Shown: positions 7,889 through 16,166 of the stretch, piece after piece
Layout: every line of letters starts with the position of its first letter
How positions within the stretch are numbered: the first letter of the stretch is position 1
From: Lysobacter sp. 5GHs7-4
Lineage (GTDB): Bacteria; Pseudomonadota; Gammaproteobacteria; Xanthomonadales; Xanthomonadaceae
Assembly: GCF_021284765.1 (NCBI RefSeq)
Contig: NZ_CP089924.1
Location: forward strand, 3,242,001-3,306,000
Length of the DNA stretch: 64,000 nucleotides
Direction of reading: 5' to 3'
Position numbers and translations under genes: made by a program
Notes under the pieces: generated by a model
Databases searched by the model: none
What the model saw: the letters and a program-made list of their open reading frames with translations, nothing else
What the model was told of the DNA's origin: nothing

Positions 7889-8514
7889 CACACGAGCGCC
7901 TTCTTGGCCTGTTCGTAGCGCGCGCGCCGGTCGGCGCGGCCGATCTGTCCGCCGTTGATCCGCGTAGTGATCTTGTCGAACTCGCCCTTGTCGGCCAGTT
8001 GGCTGAGGTGGTGGTCGGCCCAGTAAGCGCATGCGGCGAGCGCCGCCCACCGCGGCTGCTCCAACTGTTCGGGATGCGCCACGAAGTCAGGGGTGCCGCC
8101 GACTGACTGGCGAAGCAGTTCACCGATCCCCTCGTAGTTCGCCTTCCCCGTGTTCTGGATCAGGCCTCGGCCGCGGTACCGCCACCCGTCGCCCGGCGCC
8201 GTGTTGCCCAGCCGGCCTGCGTAGACGTAGTTGGCGATCTGCTCCGGCTTACGCGCCATCGCCGCCGCCTGCACCCGGGTGAAGCGGCTGGGCCACGTGC
8301 CGAGCAGTCCTTCGGCGCCGTAGTTGAGGTTCTCGACCACCCGGCCGAAGCTGCCGGACTCGTGTCCAATCTGCGCCAGGAACGCCGCCAGCCGAGCGGA
8401 CGTGTTGATCTCGAAGCGCCTGCAGCCCTCGGCGAGGTGAGGCGCATAGACAGCAGCCATCGCCCGTGTGCAGCCAACAGCGCGCACGAGCAAGTCGGCG
8501 GTGATCGCCTTCAT
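7888..8514 (-). CDS. Endolysin, GH19 (chitinase/lysozyme-like)
   Basis: 208 residues without a signal peptide. The GH19 core is visible: AFLAQIGHESGSFGRVVEN (catalytic Glu in GHES), LGTWPSRFT, NYVYAGRLGN, and DGWRYRGRGLIQNTGKANY. It would hydrolyse peptidoglycan after holin triggering. It heads the lysis operon on the minus strand, just downstream of the phage tRNA-Gly. Confidence 0.92.
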   Translation of the reverse strand: MKAITADLLVRAVGCTRAMAAVYAPHLAEGCRRFEINTSARLAAFLAQIGHESGSFGRVVENLNYGAEGLLGTWPSRFTRVQAAAMARKPEQIANYVYAGRLGNTAPGDGWRYRGRGLIQNTGKANYEGIGELLRQSVGGTPDFVAHPEQLEQPRWAALAACAYWADHHLSQLADKGEFDKITTRINGGQIGRADRRARYEQAKKALV

Positions 8515-8591
8515 GGTCTGGCCTCTATAGGTGCCCGGCGACCCTTTCGGGCGCTGCTGCGGCTGACGAGGATGCCGAGGCCGGGCATGGC

Positions 8592-8665
8592 TGGAGCGGG
8601 CCGCGGGGATCGAACCCGCTTCATCAGCTTGGAAGGCTGTTGCCTAACCAGTCGGCCAGGCCCGC
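8592..8665 (-). tRNA. Prophage tRNA-Gly (TCC anticodon), CCA encoded
   Basis: On the minus strand, acceptor arms GCGGGCC (8665-8659) and GGCCCGC (8602-8596) pair perfectly. The anticodon loop reads CTTCCAA (anticodon TCC), and the T arm is GCGGG-TTCGATC-CCCGC. A discriminator T and encoded CCA follow (8595-8592). It lies between a terminator and the endolysin gene, so it belongs to the prophage. GGA codons are uncommon in such GC-rich genes, so it may help late translation. Confidence 0.92.
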
Positions 8666-8698
8666 AAAGAAAAAGCCCCCGGCTTTCGCCAGGGGCTT
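8666..8698 (-). terminator. Rho-independent terminator upstream of the tRNA-Gly
   Basis: Read on the minus strand, AAGCCCC and GGGGCTT arms with an inner GGC/GCC pair form a hairpin that ends in TTTTTCTTT. It would stop transcription of the replication/early operon before the tRNA and lysis genes, consistent with late-gene control by antitermination. Confidence 0.8.
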
Positions 8699-8756
8699 GT
8701 ATGGATGCTGGGAATTTATGGGGTCTTTTCTGTCCCGTCAAGTGCCGCGTGCAGTT

Positions 8757-9284
8757 TCACGCCGCCGCGCGCTTGGCCAGCTCCTTGGCGCGCTCCTTCG
8801 CCTGCTCCTCCCAGATGTCCCGAAGCTTCGCCCTGAGCTCCCGAAGGCCCGTCGACTTCAGGTCTTCCAGCCAGGCTCCGGCCGCGCGCACCCGCTGTTG
8901 CAGGACCTCTCGACGGGACACGATCAGGTACGCGTACTCGGCGTAGGCGGTGGTGCAGTGCTTGGCGCCTGCTAATTCGCGCACGGCCAGCGCGCCGCTG
9001 AGCCGCGTGAGGGACAGCTGCTCCCTCGTCTGGCCGCCCTCCTTCTCCTCCCAAGCCCGCATCAGGGTGTTCTGGTGGACGAGCGTCGAACCGTAGTAGG
9101 TCTCCAGCGCCAGCGGCGCCAGCTTGCCCACCTTCTGGGAGACCCAGCCCAGTGCTGCGGCAATGTCCTGGTCCCGAATCTGCAGCGGGCAAGTACCACC
9201 GGTGCCCTCCCTGAGATCGGCATAGGCGCTGCGGCCGAGCATGGCGGCGACGCGCTCTTCGATCGGGCGCTTCTTCTCGTTCAT
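8757..9284 (-). CDS. Unknown phage protein in the position of a late antiterminator
   Basis: 175 residues from the ATG at 9284 (MNEKKRPIEERVAAMLGR), chosen because it overlaps the preceding gene by four bases (ATGA). The protein is largely helical and basic at its C-terminus (DIWEEQAKERAKELAKRAAA). No domain recognised. It is the last gene before a terminator, tRNA and lysis genes, which is where lambdoid phages keep the Q-type antiterminator, so that role is a positional guess only. Confidence 0.6.
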   Translation of the reverse strand: MNEKKRPIEERVAAMLGRSAYADLREGTGGTCPLQIRDQDIAAALGWVSQKVGKLAPLALETYYGSTLVHQNTLMRAWEEKEGGQTREQLSLTRLSGALAVRELAGAKHCTTAYAEYAYLIVSRREVLQQRVRAAGAWLEDLKSTGLRELRAKLRDIWEEQAKERAKELAKRAAA

Positions 9285-9604
9285 TCCGATCCTCTCTTGT
9301 TGGCTGCGTTGCTGCGCCAGTTCTGGACTAGAGCCGTGGCTTCGTCGGTGCTGCATACGGCCCACACTTTCTCGCCGCGCCAGTCCCGGCTGAAGTGCTG
9401 CTGGTTCGGGTTGAGGCCGCGGCGGCCATAGGCCGTGGCCGGGTTCTTGATCTCGACCAGGTGATTCACACCGATGCAGCCCACCACGGTGTCGGGCCAG
9501 CCCGGGAGTCCGGCGTTATGCAGCTCGGCCACCGAGCAGCCCAGCAGCTCGAAGTGCTCCACGATCTCGTCGTGGTTTGCGTCCTTGGAAGCTCTCCGGC
9601 TCAA
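9281..9604 (-). CDS. PD-(D/E)XK-like phage nuclease
   Basis: 107 residues if started at the TTG at 9604, which overlaps the stop of the upstream gene (TTGA). The motif LPGWPDTVVG followed by HLVEIKNP fits a PD...ExK nuclease core, and LNPNQQHFSRDW is typical of small VRR-NUC/Holliday-junction-like phage nucleases. A longer same-frame extension upstream is Arg/Pro-rich and antisense-like. Probable role in recombination or DNA processing during replication. Confidence 0.7.
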   Translation of the reverse strand: MSRRASKDANHDEIVEHFELLGCSVAELHNAGLPGWPDTVVGCIGVNHLVEIKNPATAYGRRGLNPNQQHFSRDWRGEKVWAVCSTDEATALVQNWRSNAANKRGSE

Positions 9605-9978
9605 GCAGCCCTCCCGGTCGTGCGGACCTTTTCGAAGCCAGCCAGCAGCAGGTTTTGGAACTCCAGCAGCTCCTCTTGGGTGCCGAAGATCTTGCGGAAC
9701 GCGGTCGGCTCCAGGGCGAAGCTGGGGCCGTAGGCGAAGCGGCCGCACCCCTCGCGGCCCCAGGCGTTGACGCCGCGGTGGTGCCAAGCACACAACCCGA
9801 AGGTGAAGTCGTGGCCCAGCCGCTTCTGGCCGTGCTTGCCGCCGACCGTCATGTGATGGATCTCGGGCAGGCGCACGATGCCGTTGATCCGGCAGCACAC
9901 GCAGCCAATCTCTCGGATGAAGTCCCAGCGCGCGACTTGCGCCTTCGTGGGGTTTCCCGTGGAACGGCCGCGCTTCAT
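9601..9978 (-). CDS. Ref-family (P1 Ref-like) RecA-dependent HNH nuclease
   Basis: 125 residues. Motifs FIREIGCVCC, PEIHHMTVGGKHGQKRLGHD and LCAWHHRGVNAW give the Cys/His zinc sites and HH catalytic pair of the phage P1 Ref-like family, which makes RecA-directed double-strand breaks. LEPTAFRKIFGTQEELLEFQ is the usual C-terminal end. It sits between dnaB and the small nuclease with four-base overlaps on both sides, in a recombination/replication block. Confidence 0.8.
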   Translation of the reverse strand: MKRGRSTGNPTKAQVARWDFIREIGCVCCRINGIVRLPEIHHMTVGGKHGQKRLGHDFTFGLCAWHHRGVNAWGREGCGRFAYGPSFALEPTAFRKIFGTQEELLEFQNLLLAGFEKVRTTGRAA

Positions 9979-11459
9979 GCGTCACCGCCGGCAGCTGCGT
10001 CTCGCCCTCTGCGACGACGGCGACGCGGTGGCTCATCGAAGCCGTCTTCGTCATCGCCGCCACCGCCGCCGTCCACAGCCTTCTTCTTGTAGACCGGTCG
10101 CGGCCCGAAGTAGTCCCGGAAGCGGCTGCACTCCAGCTCATGCCGCAGGAAAATTGTGCCTGTGCCGCCAGTGCGGTTCTTGGCCACGATGAACTCGGCG
10201 ATGCCCGGCGCACTGCATTCCTCCTTCGTGTAGTAGTCGTCTCGGAACACGAACACGATGATGTCGGCGTCCTGCTCGATCGCGCCCGACTCGCGCAGGT
10301 CGGCCATGGTTGGGCGCTTGTCGTTGCGGGTCTCCGAACCGCGGTTCAACTGCGACACGGCCACGACCGGGCAACTCAGGTCCTTGGCCAGCAGCTTCAG
10401 ACTGCGGGAGATATGGGCGACCTGGTCGTGGCGCTTGTCCTTGGGGTTGCTGCCGGTGATCAGCTGGAGGTAGTCGATGACCACTAGCCCGAGGCCACCG
10501 GCGACCTGGTTGTGCATCCGGAAGCACCGCGCGCGGATAGCTTCGACGGTCAGCGAGGCGGTGGCGTCGATCGCCAGCGGCAGCTGTAGCAGCTCCTCGG
10601 TGGCGACCTGCAGCAGGCTCCAGTCCTCGTCCTGCAATCCACCCTCCTCGCGCATGCGCTGCCCGTTCACGCCGCTCCGGCGCGACAGCAGGCGCTGGGT
10701 CAGCTGGTTCTCGCCCATCTCCAGGGAGAAGACCGCGACGTTGCGCCCCAGCTCGGCTGCGTAGTCCGCGACTTCCAGCGCGATGACGGTCTTTCCCATG
10801 GCGGGCCTGGCGGCGATCACCATCAGGTCCGTGTCTTCGAGTCCCGGGATCAGCTTTCGAGCATTGGCGTGCGGCAGCGGCAGGCCCGGCGACAGCGAGC
10901 CGTCGTTGCGGCCGCGGATCTCTGTCCAGGTCGCCTTCATGGCACCGCGGACCAGCCGGAGGCCGCCGTTGCCGGTGTTCTTGCTCGCCAGGCGCGCCGA
11001 CTGCGCGGCGGCGGCCGCGGCAATCTCGCTGCTGTCCCGGCCGGCGGAGTCGAAGCCGTCGTTGACGACCCCCGTGCCGAACTCGATCAGATCCCGGAGA
11101 CCCTTCTTGTCGGCGACGATCTCGGCGTAGGCGCGGATGTTCGCCGCCGACGGCGTGGTGCTGGCCAGCTCGATCAAATAAGCGCCGCCGGCGACCTGCT
11201 CGGACAGGCCCATCGAGTCGAACCACTCGCCTAGGGTCACCGCGTCGAAGGGGCGCTTCTTCTCGTCCAGCTCCTTGACGGCCTGGAAGATCAGTTGGTG
11301 GTCGCGGCGGTAGAAGTCCTCCGGCTGGAGCAGGTCGGCAACGCTGGTCAGGGCGTCCGGCGACAGCATCAGGCCGCCCAGCACCGCCTGCTCTGCCTCC
11401 ACTGACTGCGGCGGCACGCGCAGTTTCTGGACCGCGGCATCGGCGCGCTTAGCCTTCAT
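9975..11459 (-). CDS. Replicative DNA helicase, DnaB family
   Basis: 494 residues. The N-terminal primase-interacting domain (PPQSVEAEQAVLGGLMLSPD) is followed by the RecA-like core with Walker A (ARPAMGKTVI, about 217-226), VAVFSLEMGENQLTQRLLSR, Walker B VVIDYLQLI and the Arg-finger region DLRESGAIEQDADIIVF. It would unwind phage DNA after loading by the initiator encoded just upstream. The C-terminus is a short poly-Gly/Asp/Arg tail. Confidence 0.95.
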   Translation of the reverse strand: MKAKRADAAVQKLRVPPQSVEAEQAVLGGLMLSPDALTSVADLLQPEDFYRRDHQLIFQAVKELDEKKRPFDAVTLGEWFDSMGLSEQVAGGAYLIELASTTPSAANIRAYAEIVADKKGLRDLIEFGTGVVNDGFDSAGRDSSEIAAAAAAQSARLASKNTGNGGLRLVRGAMKATWTEIRGRNDGSLSPGLPLPHANARKLIPGLEDTDLMVIAARPAMGKTVIALEVADYAAELGRNVAVFSLEMGENQLTQRLLSRRSGVNGQRMREEGGLQDEDWSLLQVATEELLQLPLAIDATASLTVEAIRARCFRMHNQVAGGLGLVVIDYLQLITGSNPKDKRHDQVAHISRSLKLLAKDLSCPVVAVSQLNRGSETRNDKRPTMADLRESGAIEQDADIIVFVFRDDYYTKEECSAPGIAEFIVAKNRTGGTGTIFLRHELECSRFRDYFGPRPVYKKKAVDGGGGGDDEDGFDEPPRRRRRRGRDAAAGGDA

Positions 11460-12490
11460 GCGGCCTCCGGCATGTCGTCGTCAGCCGCCTGGGCCTGGCT
11501 CTGGAAGTCGCGCTTGGCGCCTACCCCGGCCGTGGTCAGCTCGCACTTGCCCTCTTCCGGGAAGAACCAGAGGCGATACCAGTTCAGCCGAACGCAGTTC
11601 TCGAACTTCAGCCGCCAGCCGCGCACGCCGGCCTGCTTCTTCTGGCTGTCGGAGTAGTTTCGCGCGAACTCGGTCCAGGCTAGGCGGACGTACAGCCGGG
11701 GGATCGCCGCCGACTCGGCGAAGTCGAACACGGAGTGGTTCTTGGGGATCGCCTTCTCGCCAGCGGCGCGGCACGCCTCAACGAACGTGCCGAAGGTTAT
11801 TTTTCCCGTCGGCACAACCGCAGGCGTATCGCCAGCATCCCCTGCCGTCTCGTCGTGCCCCGGATTGAGCCCCCCGGAGGGGGGTATGGGGGGTTTGCTC
11901 TTAGATCTCTTCTCTTCCCTTCCCTTCCCTTGCGATCCCGACGGGACTCCCGACGGGATGCCGATGCGATTCCCGTCGGGACTGTCATTTGATCCCGACG
12001 GGACTCCCGGCGACTTGCGTTTGCCCAACACCCGGGACTGCGGATTGAGTGCCGACAGGAAGGCGCGTGCCTCGACTATGGCCGCTTCCAGCGCGCTAGC
12101 GTCGAACTCGGTGCCCCAGCGCTTGGCGTTGCCGGCGCCGCTGCTCAGGCGCTGCGCCAGCTTCTCCATCCAGGCTTCCAGGGCCTTCTCGCACACGTAG
12201 GGGTGATAGAGGCGCCCGTCGCTGGCGGCGACCCAGTTGCGCAGGGCCATCTCCCGCACCTTCTTCCAGCCCTTCCCCGCGCCGCTGAGGTGCGCCAGCA
12301 TCCGCTCCTCGCTCGGCAGGGAGCCTGCGGGCTCCTCCATCCAGGAGCGGCCCCAGAGCGTCAGGGCGGCCACCTTCTCGGCGTCGCTCGACAGCACCCA
12401 AGTCTCGCTCGCGAACAGGCGACCGAACTCCACCGGCATGTACGGGAAGTCGCGCAGGTCCACCGCGGCGGGCACGAGGGGGTCGGTCAT
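11456..12490 (-). CDS. DUF1376 replication initiator-like protein
   Basis: 344 residues. The N-terminal 100 residues (FPYMPVEFGRLFASETWVLS, then EKVAALTLWGRSWMEEPAGS) match DUF1376, found in phage replication genes upstream of dnaB. A low-complexity linker with repeated PSG (about 158-215) follows, then a C-terminal domain (TFGTFVEACRAAGEKAIPKN) like that of replication adaptor proteins. The linker DNA holds a cluster of 11-bp palindromes listed separately as a candidate origin. It overlaps both neighbours by four bases and probably loads DnaB. Confidence 0.85.
   Translation of the reverse strand: MTDPLVPAAVDLRDFPYMPVEFGRLFASETWVLSSDAEKVAALTLWGRSWMEEPAGSLPSEERMLAHLSGAGKGWKKVREMALRNWVAASDGRLYHPYVCEKALEAWMEKLAQRLSSGAGNAKRWGTEFDASALEAAIVEARAFLSALNPQSRVLGKRKSPGVPSGSNDSPDGNRIGIPSGVPSGSQGKGREEKRSKSKPPIPPSGGLNPGHDETAGDAGDTPAVVPTGKITFGTFVEACRAAGEKAIPKNHSVFDFAESAAIPRLYVRLAWTEFARNYSDSQKKQAGVRGWRLKFENCVRLNWYRLWFFPEEGKCELTTAGVGAKRDFQSQAQAADDDMPEAA
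11899..12013. other. Candidate phage replication origin (iterons inside the initiator gene)
   Basis: Four 11-bp palindromes TCCCGNCGGGA lie within 70 bp: 11936-11946, 11948-11958, 11971-11981 and 11993-12003. A degenerate fifth (TCCCGGCGA) is at 12005. They abut an AT-richer pyrimidine tract (11899-11933). Iterons plus a strand-biased tract inside the replication gene is the design of the lambda origin in gene O. The DNA also encodes the PSG-rich linker, so the repeats could simply reflect peptide repetition. Confidence 0.5.
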
Positions 12491-15048
12491 GCGGCCTTAT
12501 CCAAGGCTGATGCGTCCAAAGCGTCGAACAGGCCAGGCATGGAGCGCTCACGCGCGGCCGCGGCACAGTAGGCGGCCATGTCCAGGAAATAGCCCGGGTT
12601 GAGCTCGATGCCGTAGCCGACTCGCTTGAGCTTCAGTGCGCAGTACGGGACGGTCCCCAGCCCACCGAACGGGTCAAGGACGGTCTCGCCCGGCATGCTG
12701 TGCTGCTCGATCACACGGTCGACGATGTCGAACTGCAGCGGGCAAAGGTGCATCTCCTTGCCCTTCGCCGCCTGCGTGCTGTTGAGCGTCCGCATGCGGG
12801 TGATGTCTGTCCACACCTCGGGATGCCAGGACTGGGGCTGCAGGAGCATGAACGTGGTGGGGAGCCAGCCGGCGTGGTCGACGTGCTCCGCGATACGGAC
12901 CTCGTGCCGGAAGTCGTAGACCTCCCGAAGCGAGTGCTTGCGGAACAGCTGGAACACGGCGGATTGGTCTAGGCCGTCCAGGTCCTCGGGCATAAGCGGT
13001 CGGTCGCCGCTGCTGCGCCACAAGCCATGGGCGTCGTACTGCCACCGCGGACGGGTGTAGGTGGCCTTGTCCTTGCGCACTGGGATATCGGCGTAGCCGT
13101 TGCCGGTGTCGGTTGGCGGCTTCCGGAACTTCAGCACGTACTCCGGCATGCCATTGCCCATGCGCGAGCCGTCCTTGCACTGCTCCGTCCAGCCCAGGCG
13201 GTAGGTCTGGTTGTTCTCCCTGACCACGTCGGTGACCACGGTGACCCGGGAGAGGAACGCGAAGCCATGCCGGGTGAAGGCCGCCACGCACTCGTCGCTG
13301 AAGGGCGTCACCGTCTGGAAGCTCAGGCCATTCAACCCGCCAGGCGTGATTCGATCTTTGACGTGAATGCACGCCACGCGGCCGGGCTTCAAGATCCGCA
13401 GCAAGCTGGGGATCAGGAAGTCCATCTGCTCCCAGAAATGGGCGTTGTCGTCGGTGTGGCCGAAGTCGTTGTAGCTGGGCGTGTATTCGTACTGCGTCGC
13501 GAAGGGGATCGAGGTCACGACCAGGTCGACGCTGTTCGCCTCCATGGCGCTCGTTTCCAGCACGCAGTCGTTGTTCACGACCGTGTAGCCGTCACCTGAC
13601 ACCTGGACCCGCTCCACACCCAGCGACCGTTCCAGCATGCCGTCTAAGGCTGCGTGCGAGAGTCCGTAGGTCCTGATGATTTCCGTCATCTTCTGCACCA
13701 TGTCTTCGTGTTGGCGCCATTTGCGCTCGAGGGTCCGCCGCACTTCGCGCTCGGCCTCCGTGTAGATCAAATCGATCCGGACCTCGTGGTCCTGCAGGAA
13801 TCGGAGCAAGCGATAGATCGCCTGGATGAAGTCGGCGAACTTGAACCCGATCCCCATGAAGATTGCCCAGTGGCAGTGCCGCTGGAAGTTGCAACCGCTG
13901 CCGAGCATCACGGGCTTGCCGGCTAACTCCTGGATCTCACCGTCGCTGAAGGCGATCACGGTCTTCTCGCGCGCGTCCAAATCCTGGGACCCGTAAACCG
14001 TGGCCAAGCCTGGAATTGCATCCTCAAGCGCGCGCCGCTCGTCCTCCAGGTCGTGCCACAGCAACCTGTGCGCCGCCGGATCCTCCGCGCGCAGCTCCAT
14101 CACCTTGGCCACGCGTGCGGGTAGGCTCTCGCGCTTCTCACGCGCCGCATCCTGCACGCCGATCGCTGAGTTTCGGAACAGGCGGCCCTGGCCGTCCTTC
14201 TCGGCACCGGCGGTGCCATGGTCAGTCGGCAGTTCGTGCCAGCGCAGGTCGAGCGGCGGGAGGTCGTAGCCGTCGTCGCTGAAGCTCGGGTCCAGGTCGG
14301 AAGGCTTCTGCATGAACAGGGCCCAGGACGCGACCCAGAGCCAGAATTCGCGCTCCTTGTGGGGGTGGAGCGTCAGTTGGTCGGCCTTCTCGCTGTTGCG
14401 TTTGAAGAAGCGGGTCTTGGCCTGGCCGACGTCCATCACGCCCAGGAACGCGGCGTACGCCAGCATTTCGATGTACTCGTTGGGACTGGGCGTGGCCGTC
14501 GCTACGAAGCGATAAGGGATGCCGGGCGTCTTAACGCCGCTCTTCCGGTCGTCGCCGGCGATGGTGGCCATGAACTCGCGGAACGTCTTGCTCCCGCCGA
14601 AGCCCGCAAGGATCTTTGCCTCATCCAGCGAAACCGCGGCGAAATCCCGCGGGTCGAGCTTCCCGTCCCGGACCGTCTCGTAGTTGGTCAGGTAGATAGG
14701 TTCGTAGCTGCTGGCCTCTTCGATGGTCCGGATGAATTGGACCGGCACACCCAGCATTGCGGCGTCGCGAACGAACTCCTGGCGCACGCCGAGGGGCAGG
14801 ATGATCAGCCCGCGACCGCCGGCGCGCTCACGCGCGATCCGAACCGACTCCAGCTGCATCACGCTCTTGCCGAGCCCGAATGCCGCGAAACAGGCCCGCC
14901 GGCCGCCGTCGACCATCCACTGCACCGCGGCGCGCTGGTGCGCCTTCAGGACTGGGCTAACGTCTGCCGTGGCGACCGACGAGCCTACGCGCGGCGCGAT
15001 CGCGACCTTAGCGCGTAGGAATCGCTCGTAGGAGTCAAGGTCAATCAC
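12487..15048 (-). CDS. Fused SF2 helicase-like and DNA methyltransferase protein
   Basis: 853 residues. Residues 30-450 look like an SNF2/SF2 helicase: KAHQRAAVQWMVDGG, motif I AAFGLGKSVM (about 55-64), motif II SLDEAK (about 140-145), motif III FVATATPSPN, and a second lobe ending in FIQAIYRLLRF. Residues 485-840 are an amino-methyltransferase in beta (permuted) order: catalytic VTSIPF (about 511-516) first and the SAM-binding DPFGGLGT (about 792-799) near the end. It may modify phage DNA against host restriction. The catalytic motif has SIPF in place of SPPY. Confidence 0.88.
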   Translation of the reverse strand: MIDLDSYERFLRAKVAIAPRVGSSVATADVSPVLKAHQRAAVQWMVDGGRRACFAAFGLGKSVMQLESVRIARERAGGRGLIILPLGVRQEFVRDAAMLGVPVQFIRTIEEASSYEPIYLTNYETVRDGKLDPRDFAAVSLDEAKILAGFGGSKTFREFMATIAGDDRKSGVKTPGIPYRFVATATPSPNEYIEMLAYAAFLGVMDVGQAKTRFFKRNSEKADQLTLHPHKEREFWLWVASWALFMQKPSDLDPSFSDDGYDLPPLDLRWHELPTDHGTAGAEKDGQGRLFRNSAIGVQDAAREKRESLPARVAKVMELRAEDPAAHRLLWHDLEDERRALEDAIPGLATVYGSQDLDAREKTVIAFSDGEIQELAGKPVMLGSGCNFQRHCHWAIFMGIGFKFADFIQAIYRLLRFLQDHEVRIDLIYTEAEREVRRTLERKWRQHEDMVQKMTEIIRTYGLSHAALDGMLERSLGVERVQVSGDGYTVVNNDCVLETSAMEANSVDLVVTSIPFATQYEYTPSYNDFGHTDDNAHFWEQMDFLIPSLLRILKPGRVACIHVKDRITPGGLNGLSFQTVTPFSDECVAAFTRHGFAFLSRVTVVTDVVRENNQTYRLGWTEQCKDGSRMGNGMPEYVLKFRKPPTDTGNGYADIPVRKDKATYTRPRWQYDAHGLWRSSGDRPLMPEDLDGLDQSAVFQLFRKHSLREVYDFRHEVRIAEHVDHAGWLPTTFMLLQPQSWHPEVWTDITRMRTLNSTQAAKGKEMHLCPLQFDIVDRVIEQHSMPGETVLDPFGGLGTVPYCALKLKRVGYGIELNPGYFLDMAAYCAAAARERSMPGLFDALDASALDKAA

Positions 15049-15430
15049 GGGGCACCTCCCCCATCGTCCCGTCGGGGCTGTCGTCCCGCGGGCATTCGAT
15101 GCCGTGCGCGGCCGCGAGGGCGTTGCGCCAGCGGTACGCCGTGGCGCGACAGACGTCGAAGTGTTCTATCACCTGCTGCACGTTGGGGAACTTGTGCAGC
15201 TGGTGCGCCCACCACGCGAAGCGCAGCGCCTGCTCGAACGAGCCGGCATTGCCCTTTGCCGCGGGTCCTTGCACCTGCAGATCGACATAGCCGCCGACGG
15301 GCGCGCTTCCCTCTATGCCAAGGCCATCAGCGAGGCCTACAGGCACGTCTACGAGGTTGTGCGGCGTCCGAGCGTCGGCACGGCCGATTGAGCCTTGTGC
15401 GATAGCAACGCAGCGGAGGGCCATGGTCAT
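15041..15430 (-). CDS. Small helix-turn-helix phage protein
   Basis: 129 residues from the ATG at 15430, which overlaps the upstream stop (ATGA). The C-terminal part FPNVQQVIEHFDVCRATAYR followed by WRNALA is a clear helix-turn-helix; the N-terminal half has no recognised motif. It is eight bases into the methyltransferase gene at its other end, so it belongs to the same operon. Likely a DNA-binding early protein; specific role unknown. Confidence 0.65.
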   Translation of the reverse strand: MTMALRCVAIAQGSIGRADARTPHNLVDVPVGLADGLGIEGSAPVGGYVDLQVQGPAAKGNAGSFEQALRFAWWAHQLHKFPNVQQVIEHFDVCRATAYRWRNALAAAHGIECPRDDSPDGTMGEVPRD

Positions 15431-16053
15431 GCCCTCCGCTGCAGGTTGGTGACGTTGCCGGCCTGGGGCTGCCCCTCGGCCAGCACGCGCACCAGGCGCA
15501 CATGCACCTGCACTGTGGTCGTGATCAGGTCTCCAAGCTCTGTCACCGCCGCCGCGATGTGCGGGATGTCGTCCGCGTCCACCTTGCCGTCGGCGTAGAT
15601 CGGCGCCAGCTTGACCATGCACTCGCCGAACTCGCGGGCCAGGTCAGACAGCTCGCCGGCCTGCTGCGCCGGCGCCGTGTTGGCGCGCGGGTCCACGATC
15701 GCCACATGGCCGCGGCGTGCCGCCAGATCCCTGACGCACTGCGCCTGGTACGGTTGCGGCAACTCAGCAATCCAGGCCTCTTCCAGGTCCATCGGGAAGC
15801 CCTTCACCACGCCTTGGATCAAGCGGTCGATGACCTGATGGTTGTGCCGTTTGGCCTTGAGGGCCGTTTCCACCGTACTGCCCTGCTCTCGCAGATTGAC
15901 GGTCCGGTCTTCCGGGTCGACCTCTGCCAGGTAGCGGTCGGCCACACGCTCGGAGAACGGCAGCGGCTTCAGGCGGCCGTCTCGGATCGCAGTACGGGTA
16001 TGGCGGAGGACGGTGCGGGAGCGCGGTTCGCGCTCCTGAAGGATGTACGTCAT
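15427..16053 (-). CDS. Unknown early phage protein
   Basis: 208 residues beginning MTYILQEREPRSRTVLRHTR. Mostly helical and charged with no motif I recognise. Segments EEAWIAELPQPYQAQCVRDL and DADDIPHIAAAVTELGDLIT suggest a helical regulatory protein, as several phage early genes at this position are. It is the first recognisable gene of the long leftward operon after a 0.65-kb stretch carrying rightward genes. Confidence 0.65.
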   Translation of the reverse strand: MTYILQEREPRSRTVLRHTRTAIRDGRLKPLPFSERVADRYLAEVDPEDRTVNLREQGSTVETALKAKRHNHQVIDRLIQGVVKGFPMDLEEAWIAELPQPYQAQCVRDLAARRGHVAIVDPRANTAPAQQAGELSDLAREFGECMVKLAPIYADGKVDADDIPHIAAAVTELGDLITTTVQVHVRLVRVLAEGQPQAGNVTNLQRRA

Positions 16054-16166
16054 TGCGACCTCGTATCGCTGACGGTGGAATAGCCGTATGGAGCTAGATC
16101 AAATGGAGGTGGCGGGCACCGGCGTATGCTTGGGGAGCCAAGACCAACGCAACGCCGGAGACCGCC

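Noticed and set aside
8592..8665. Second attachment site at the tRNA-Gly
   Set aside because: Phage genes continue on both sides and no integrase or repeated tRNA fragment is near; it is a phage-borne tRNA.
9605..10213. N-terminal extension of the small ExK nuclease
   Set aside because: The extension lies antisense-like over the Ref and dnaB genes and is Arg/Pro-rich; the TTG overlap start is preferred.
11868..11897. G-quadruplex-like runs of G in the initiator gene
   Set aside because: The G-runs encode a Pro/Gly linker and do not form four evenly spaced tracts; not reported as a separate feature.
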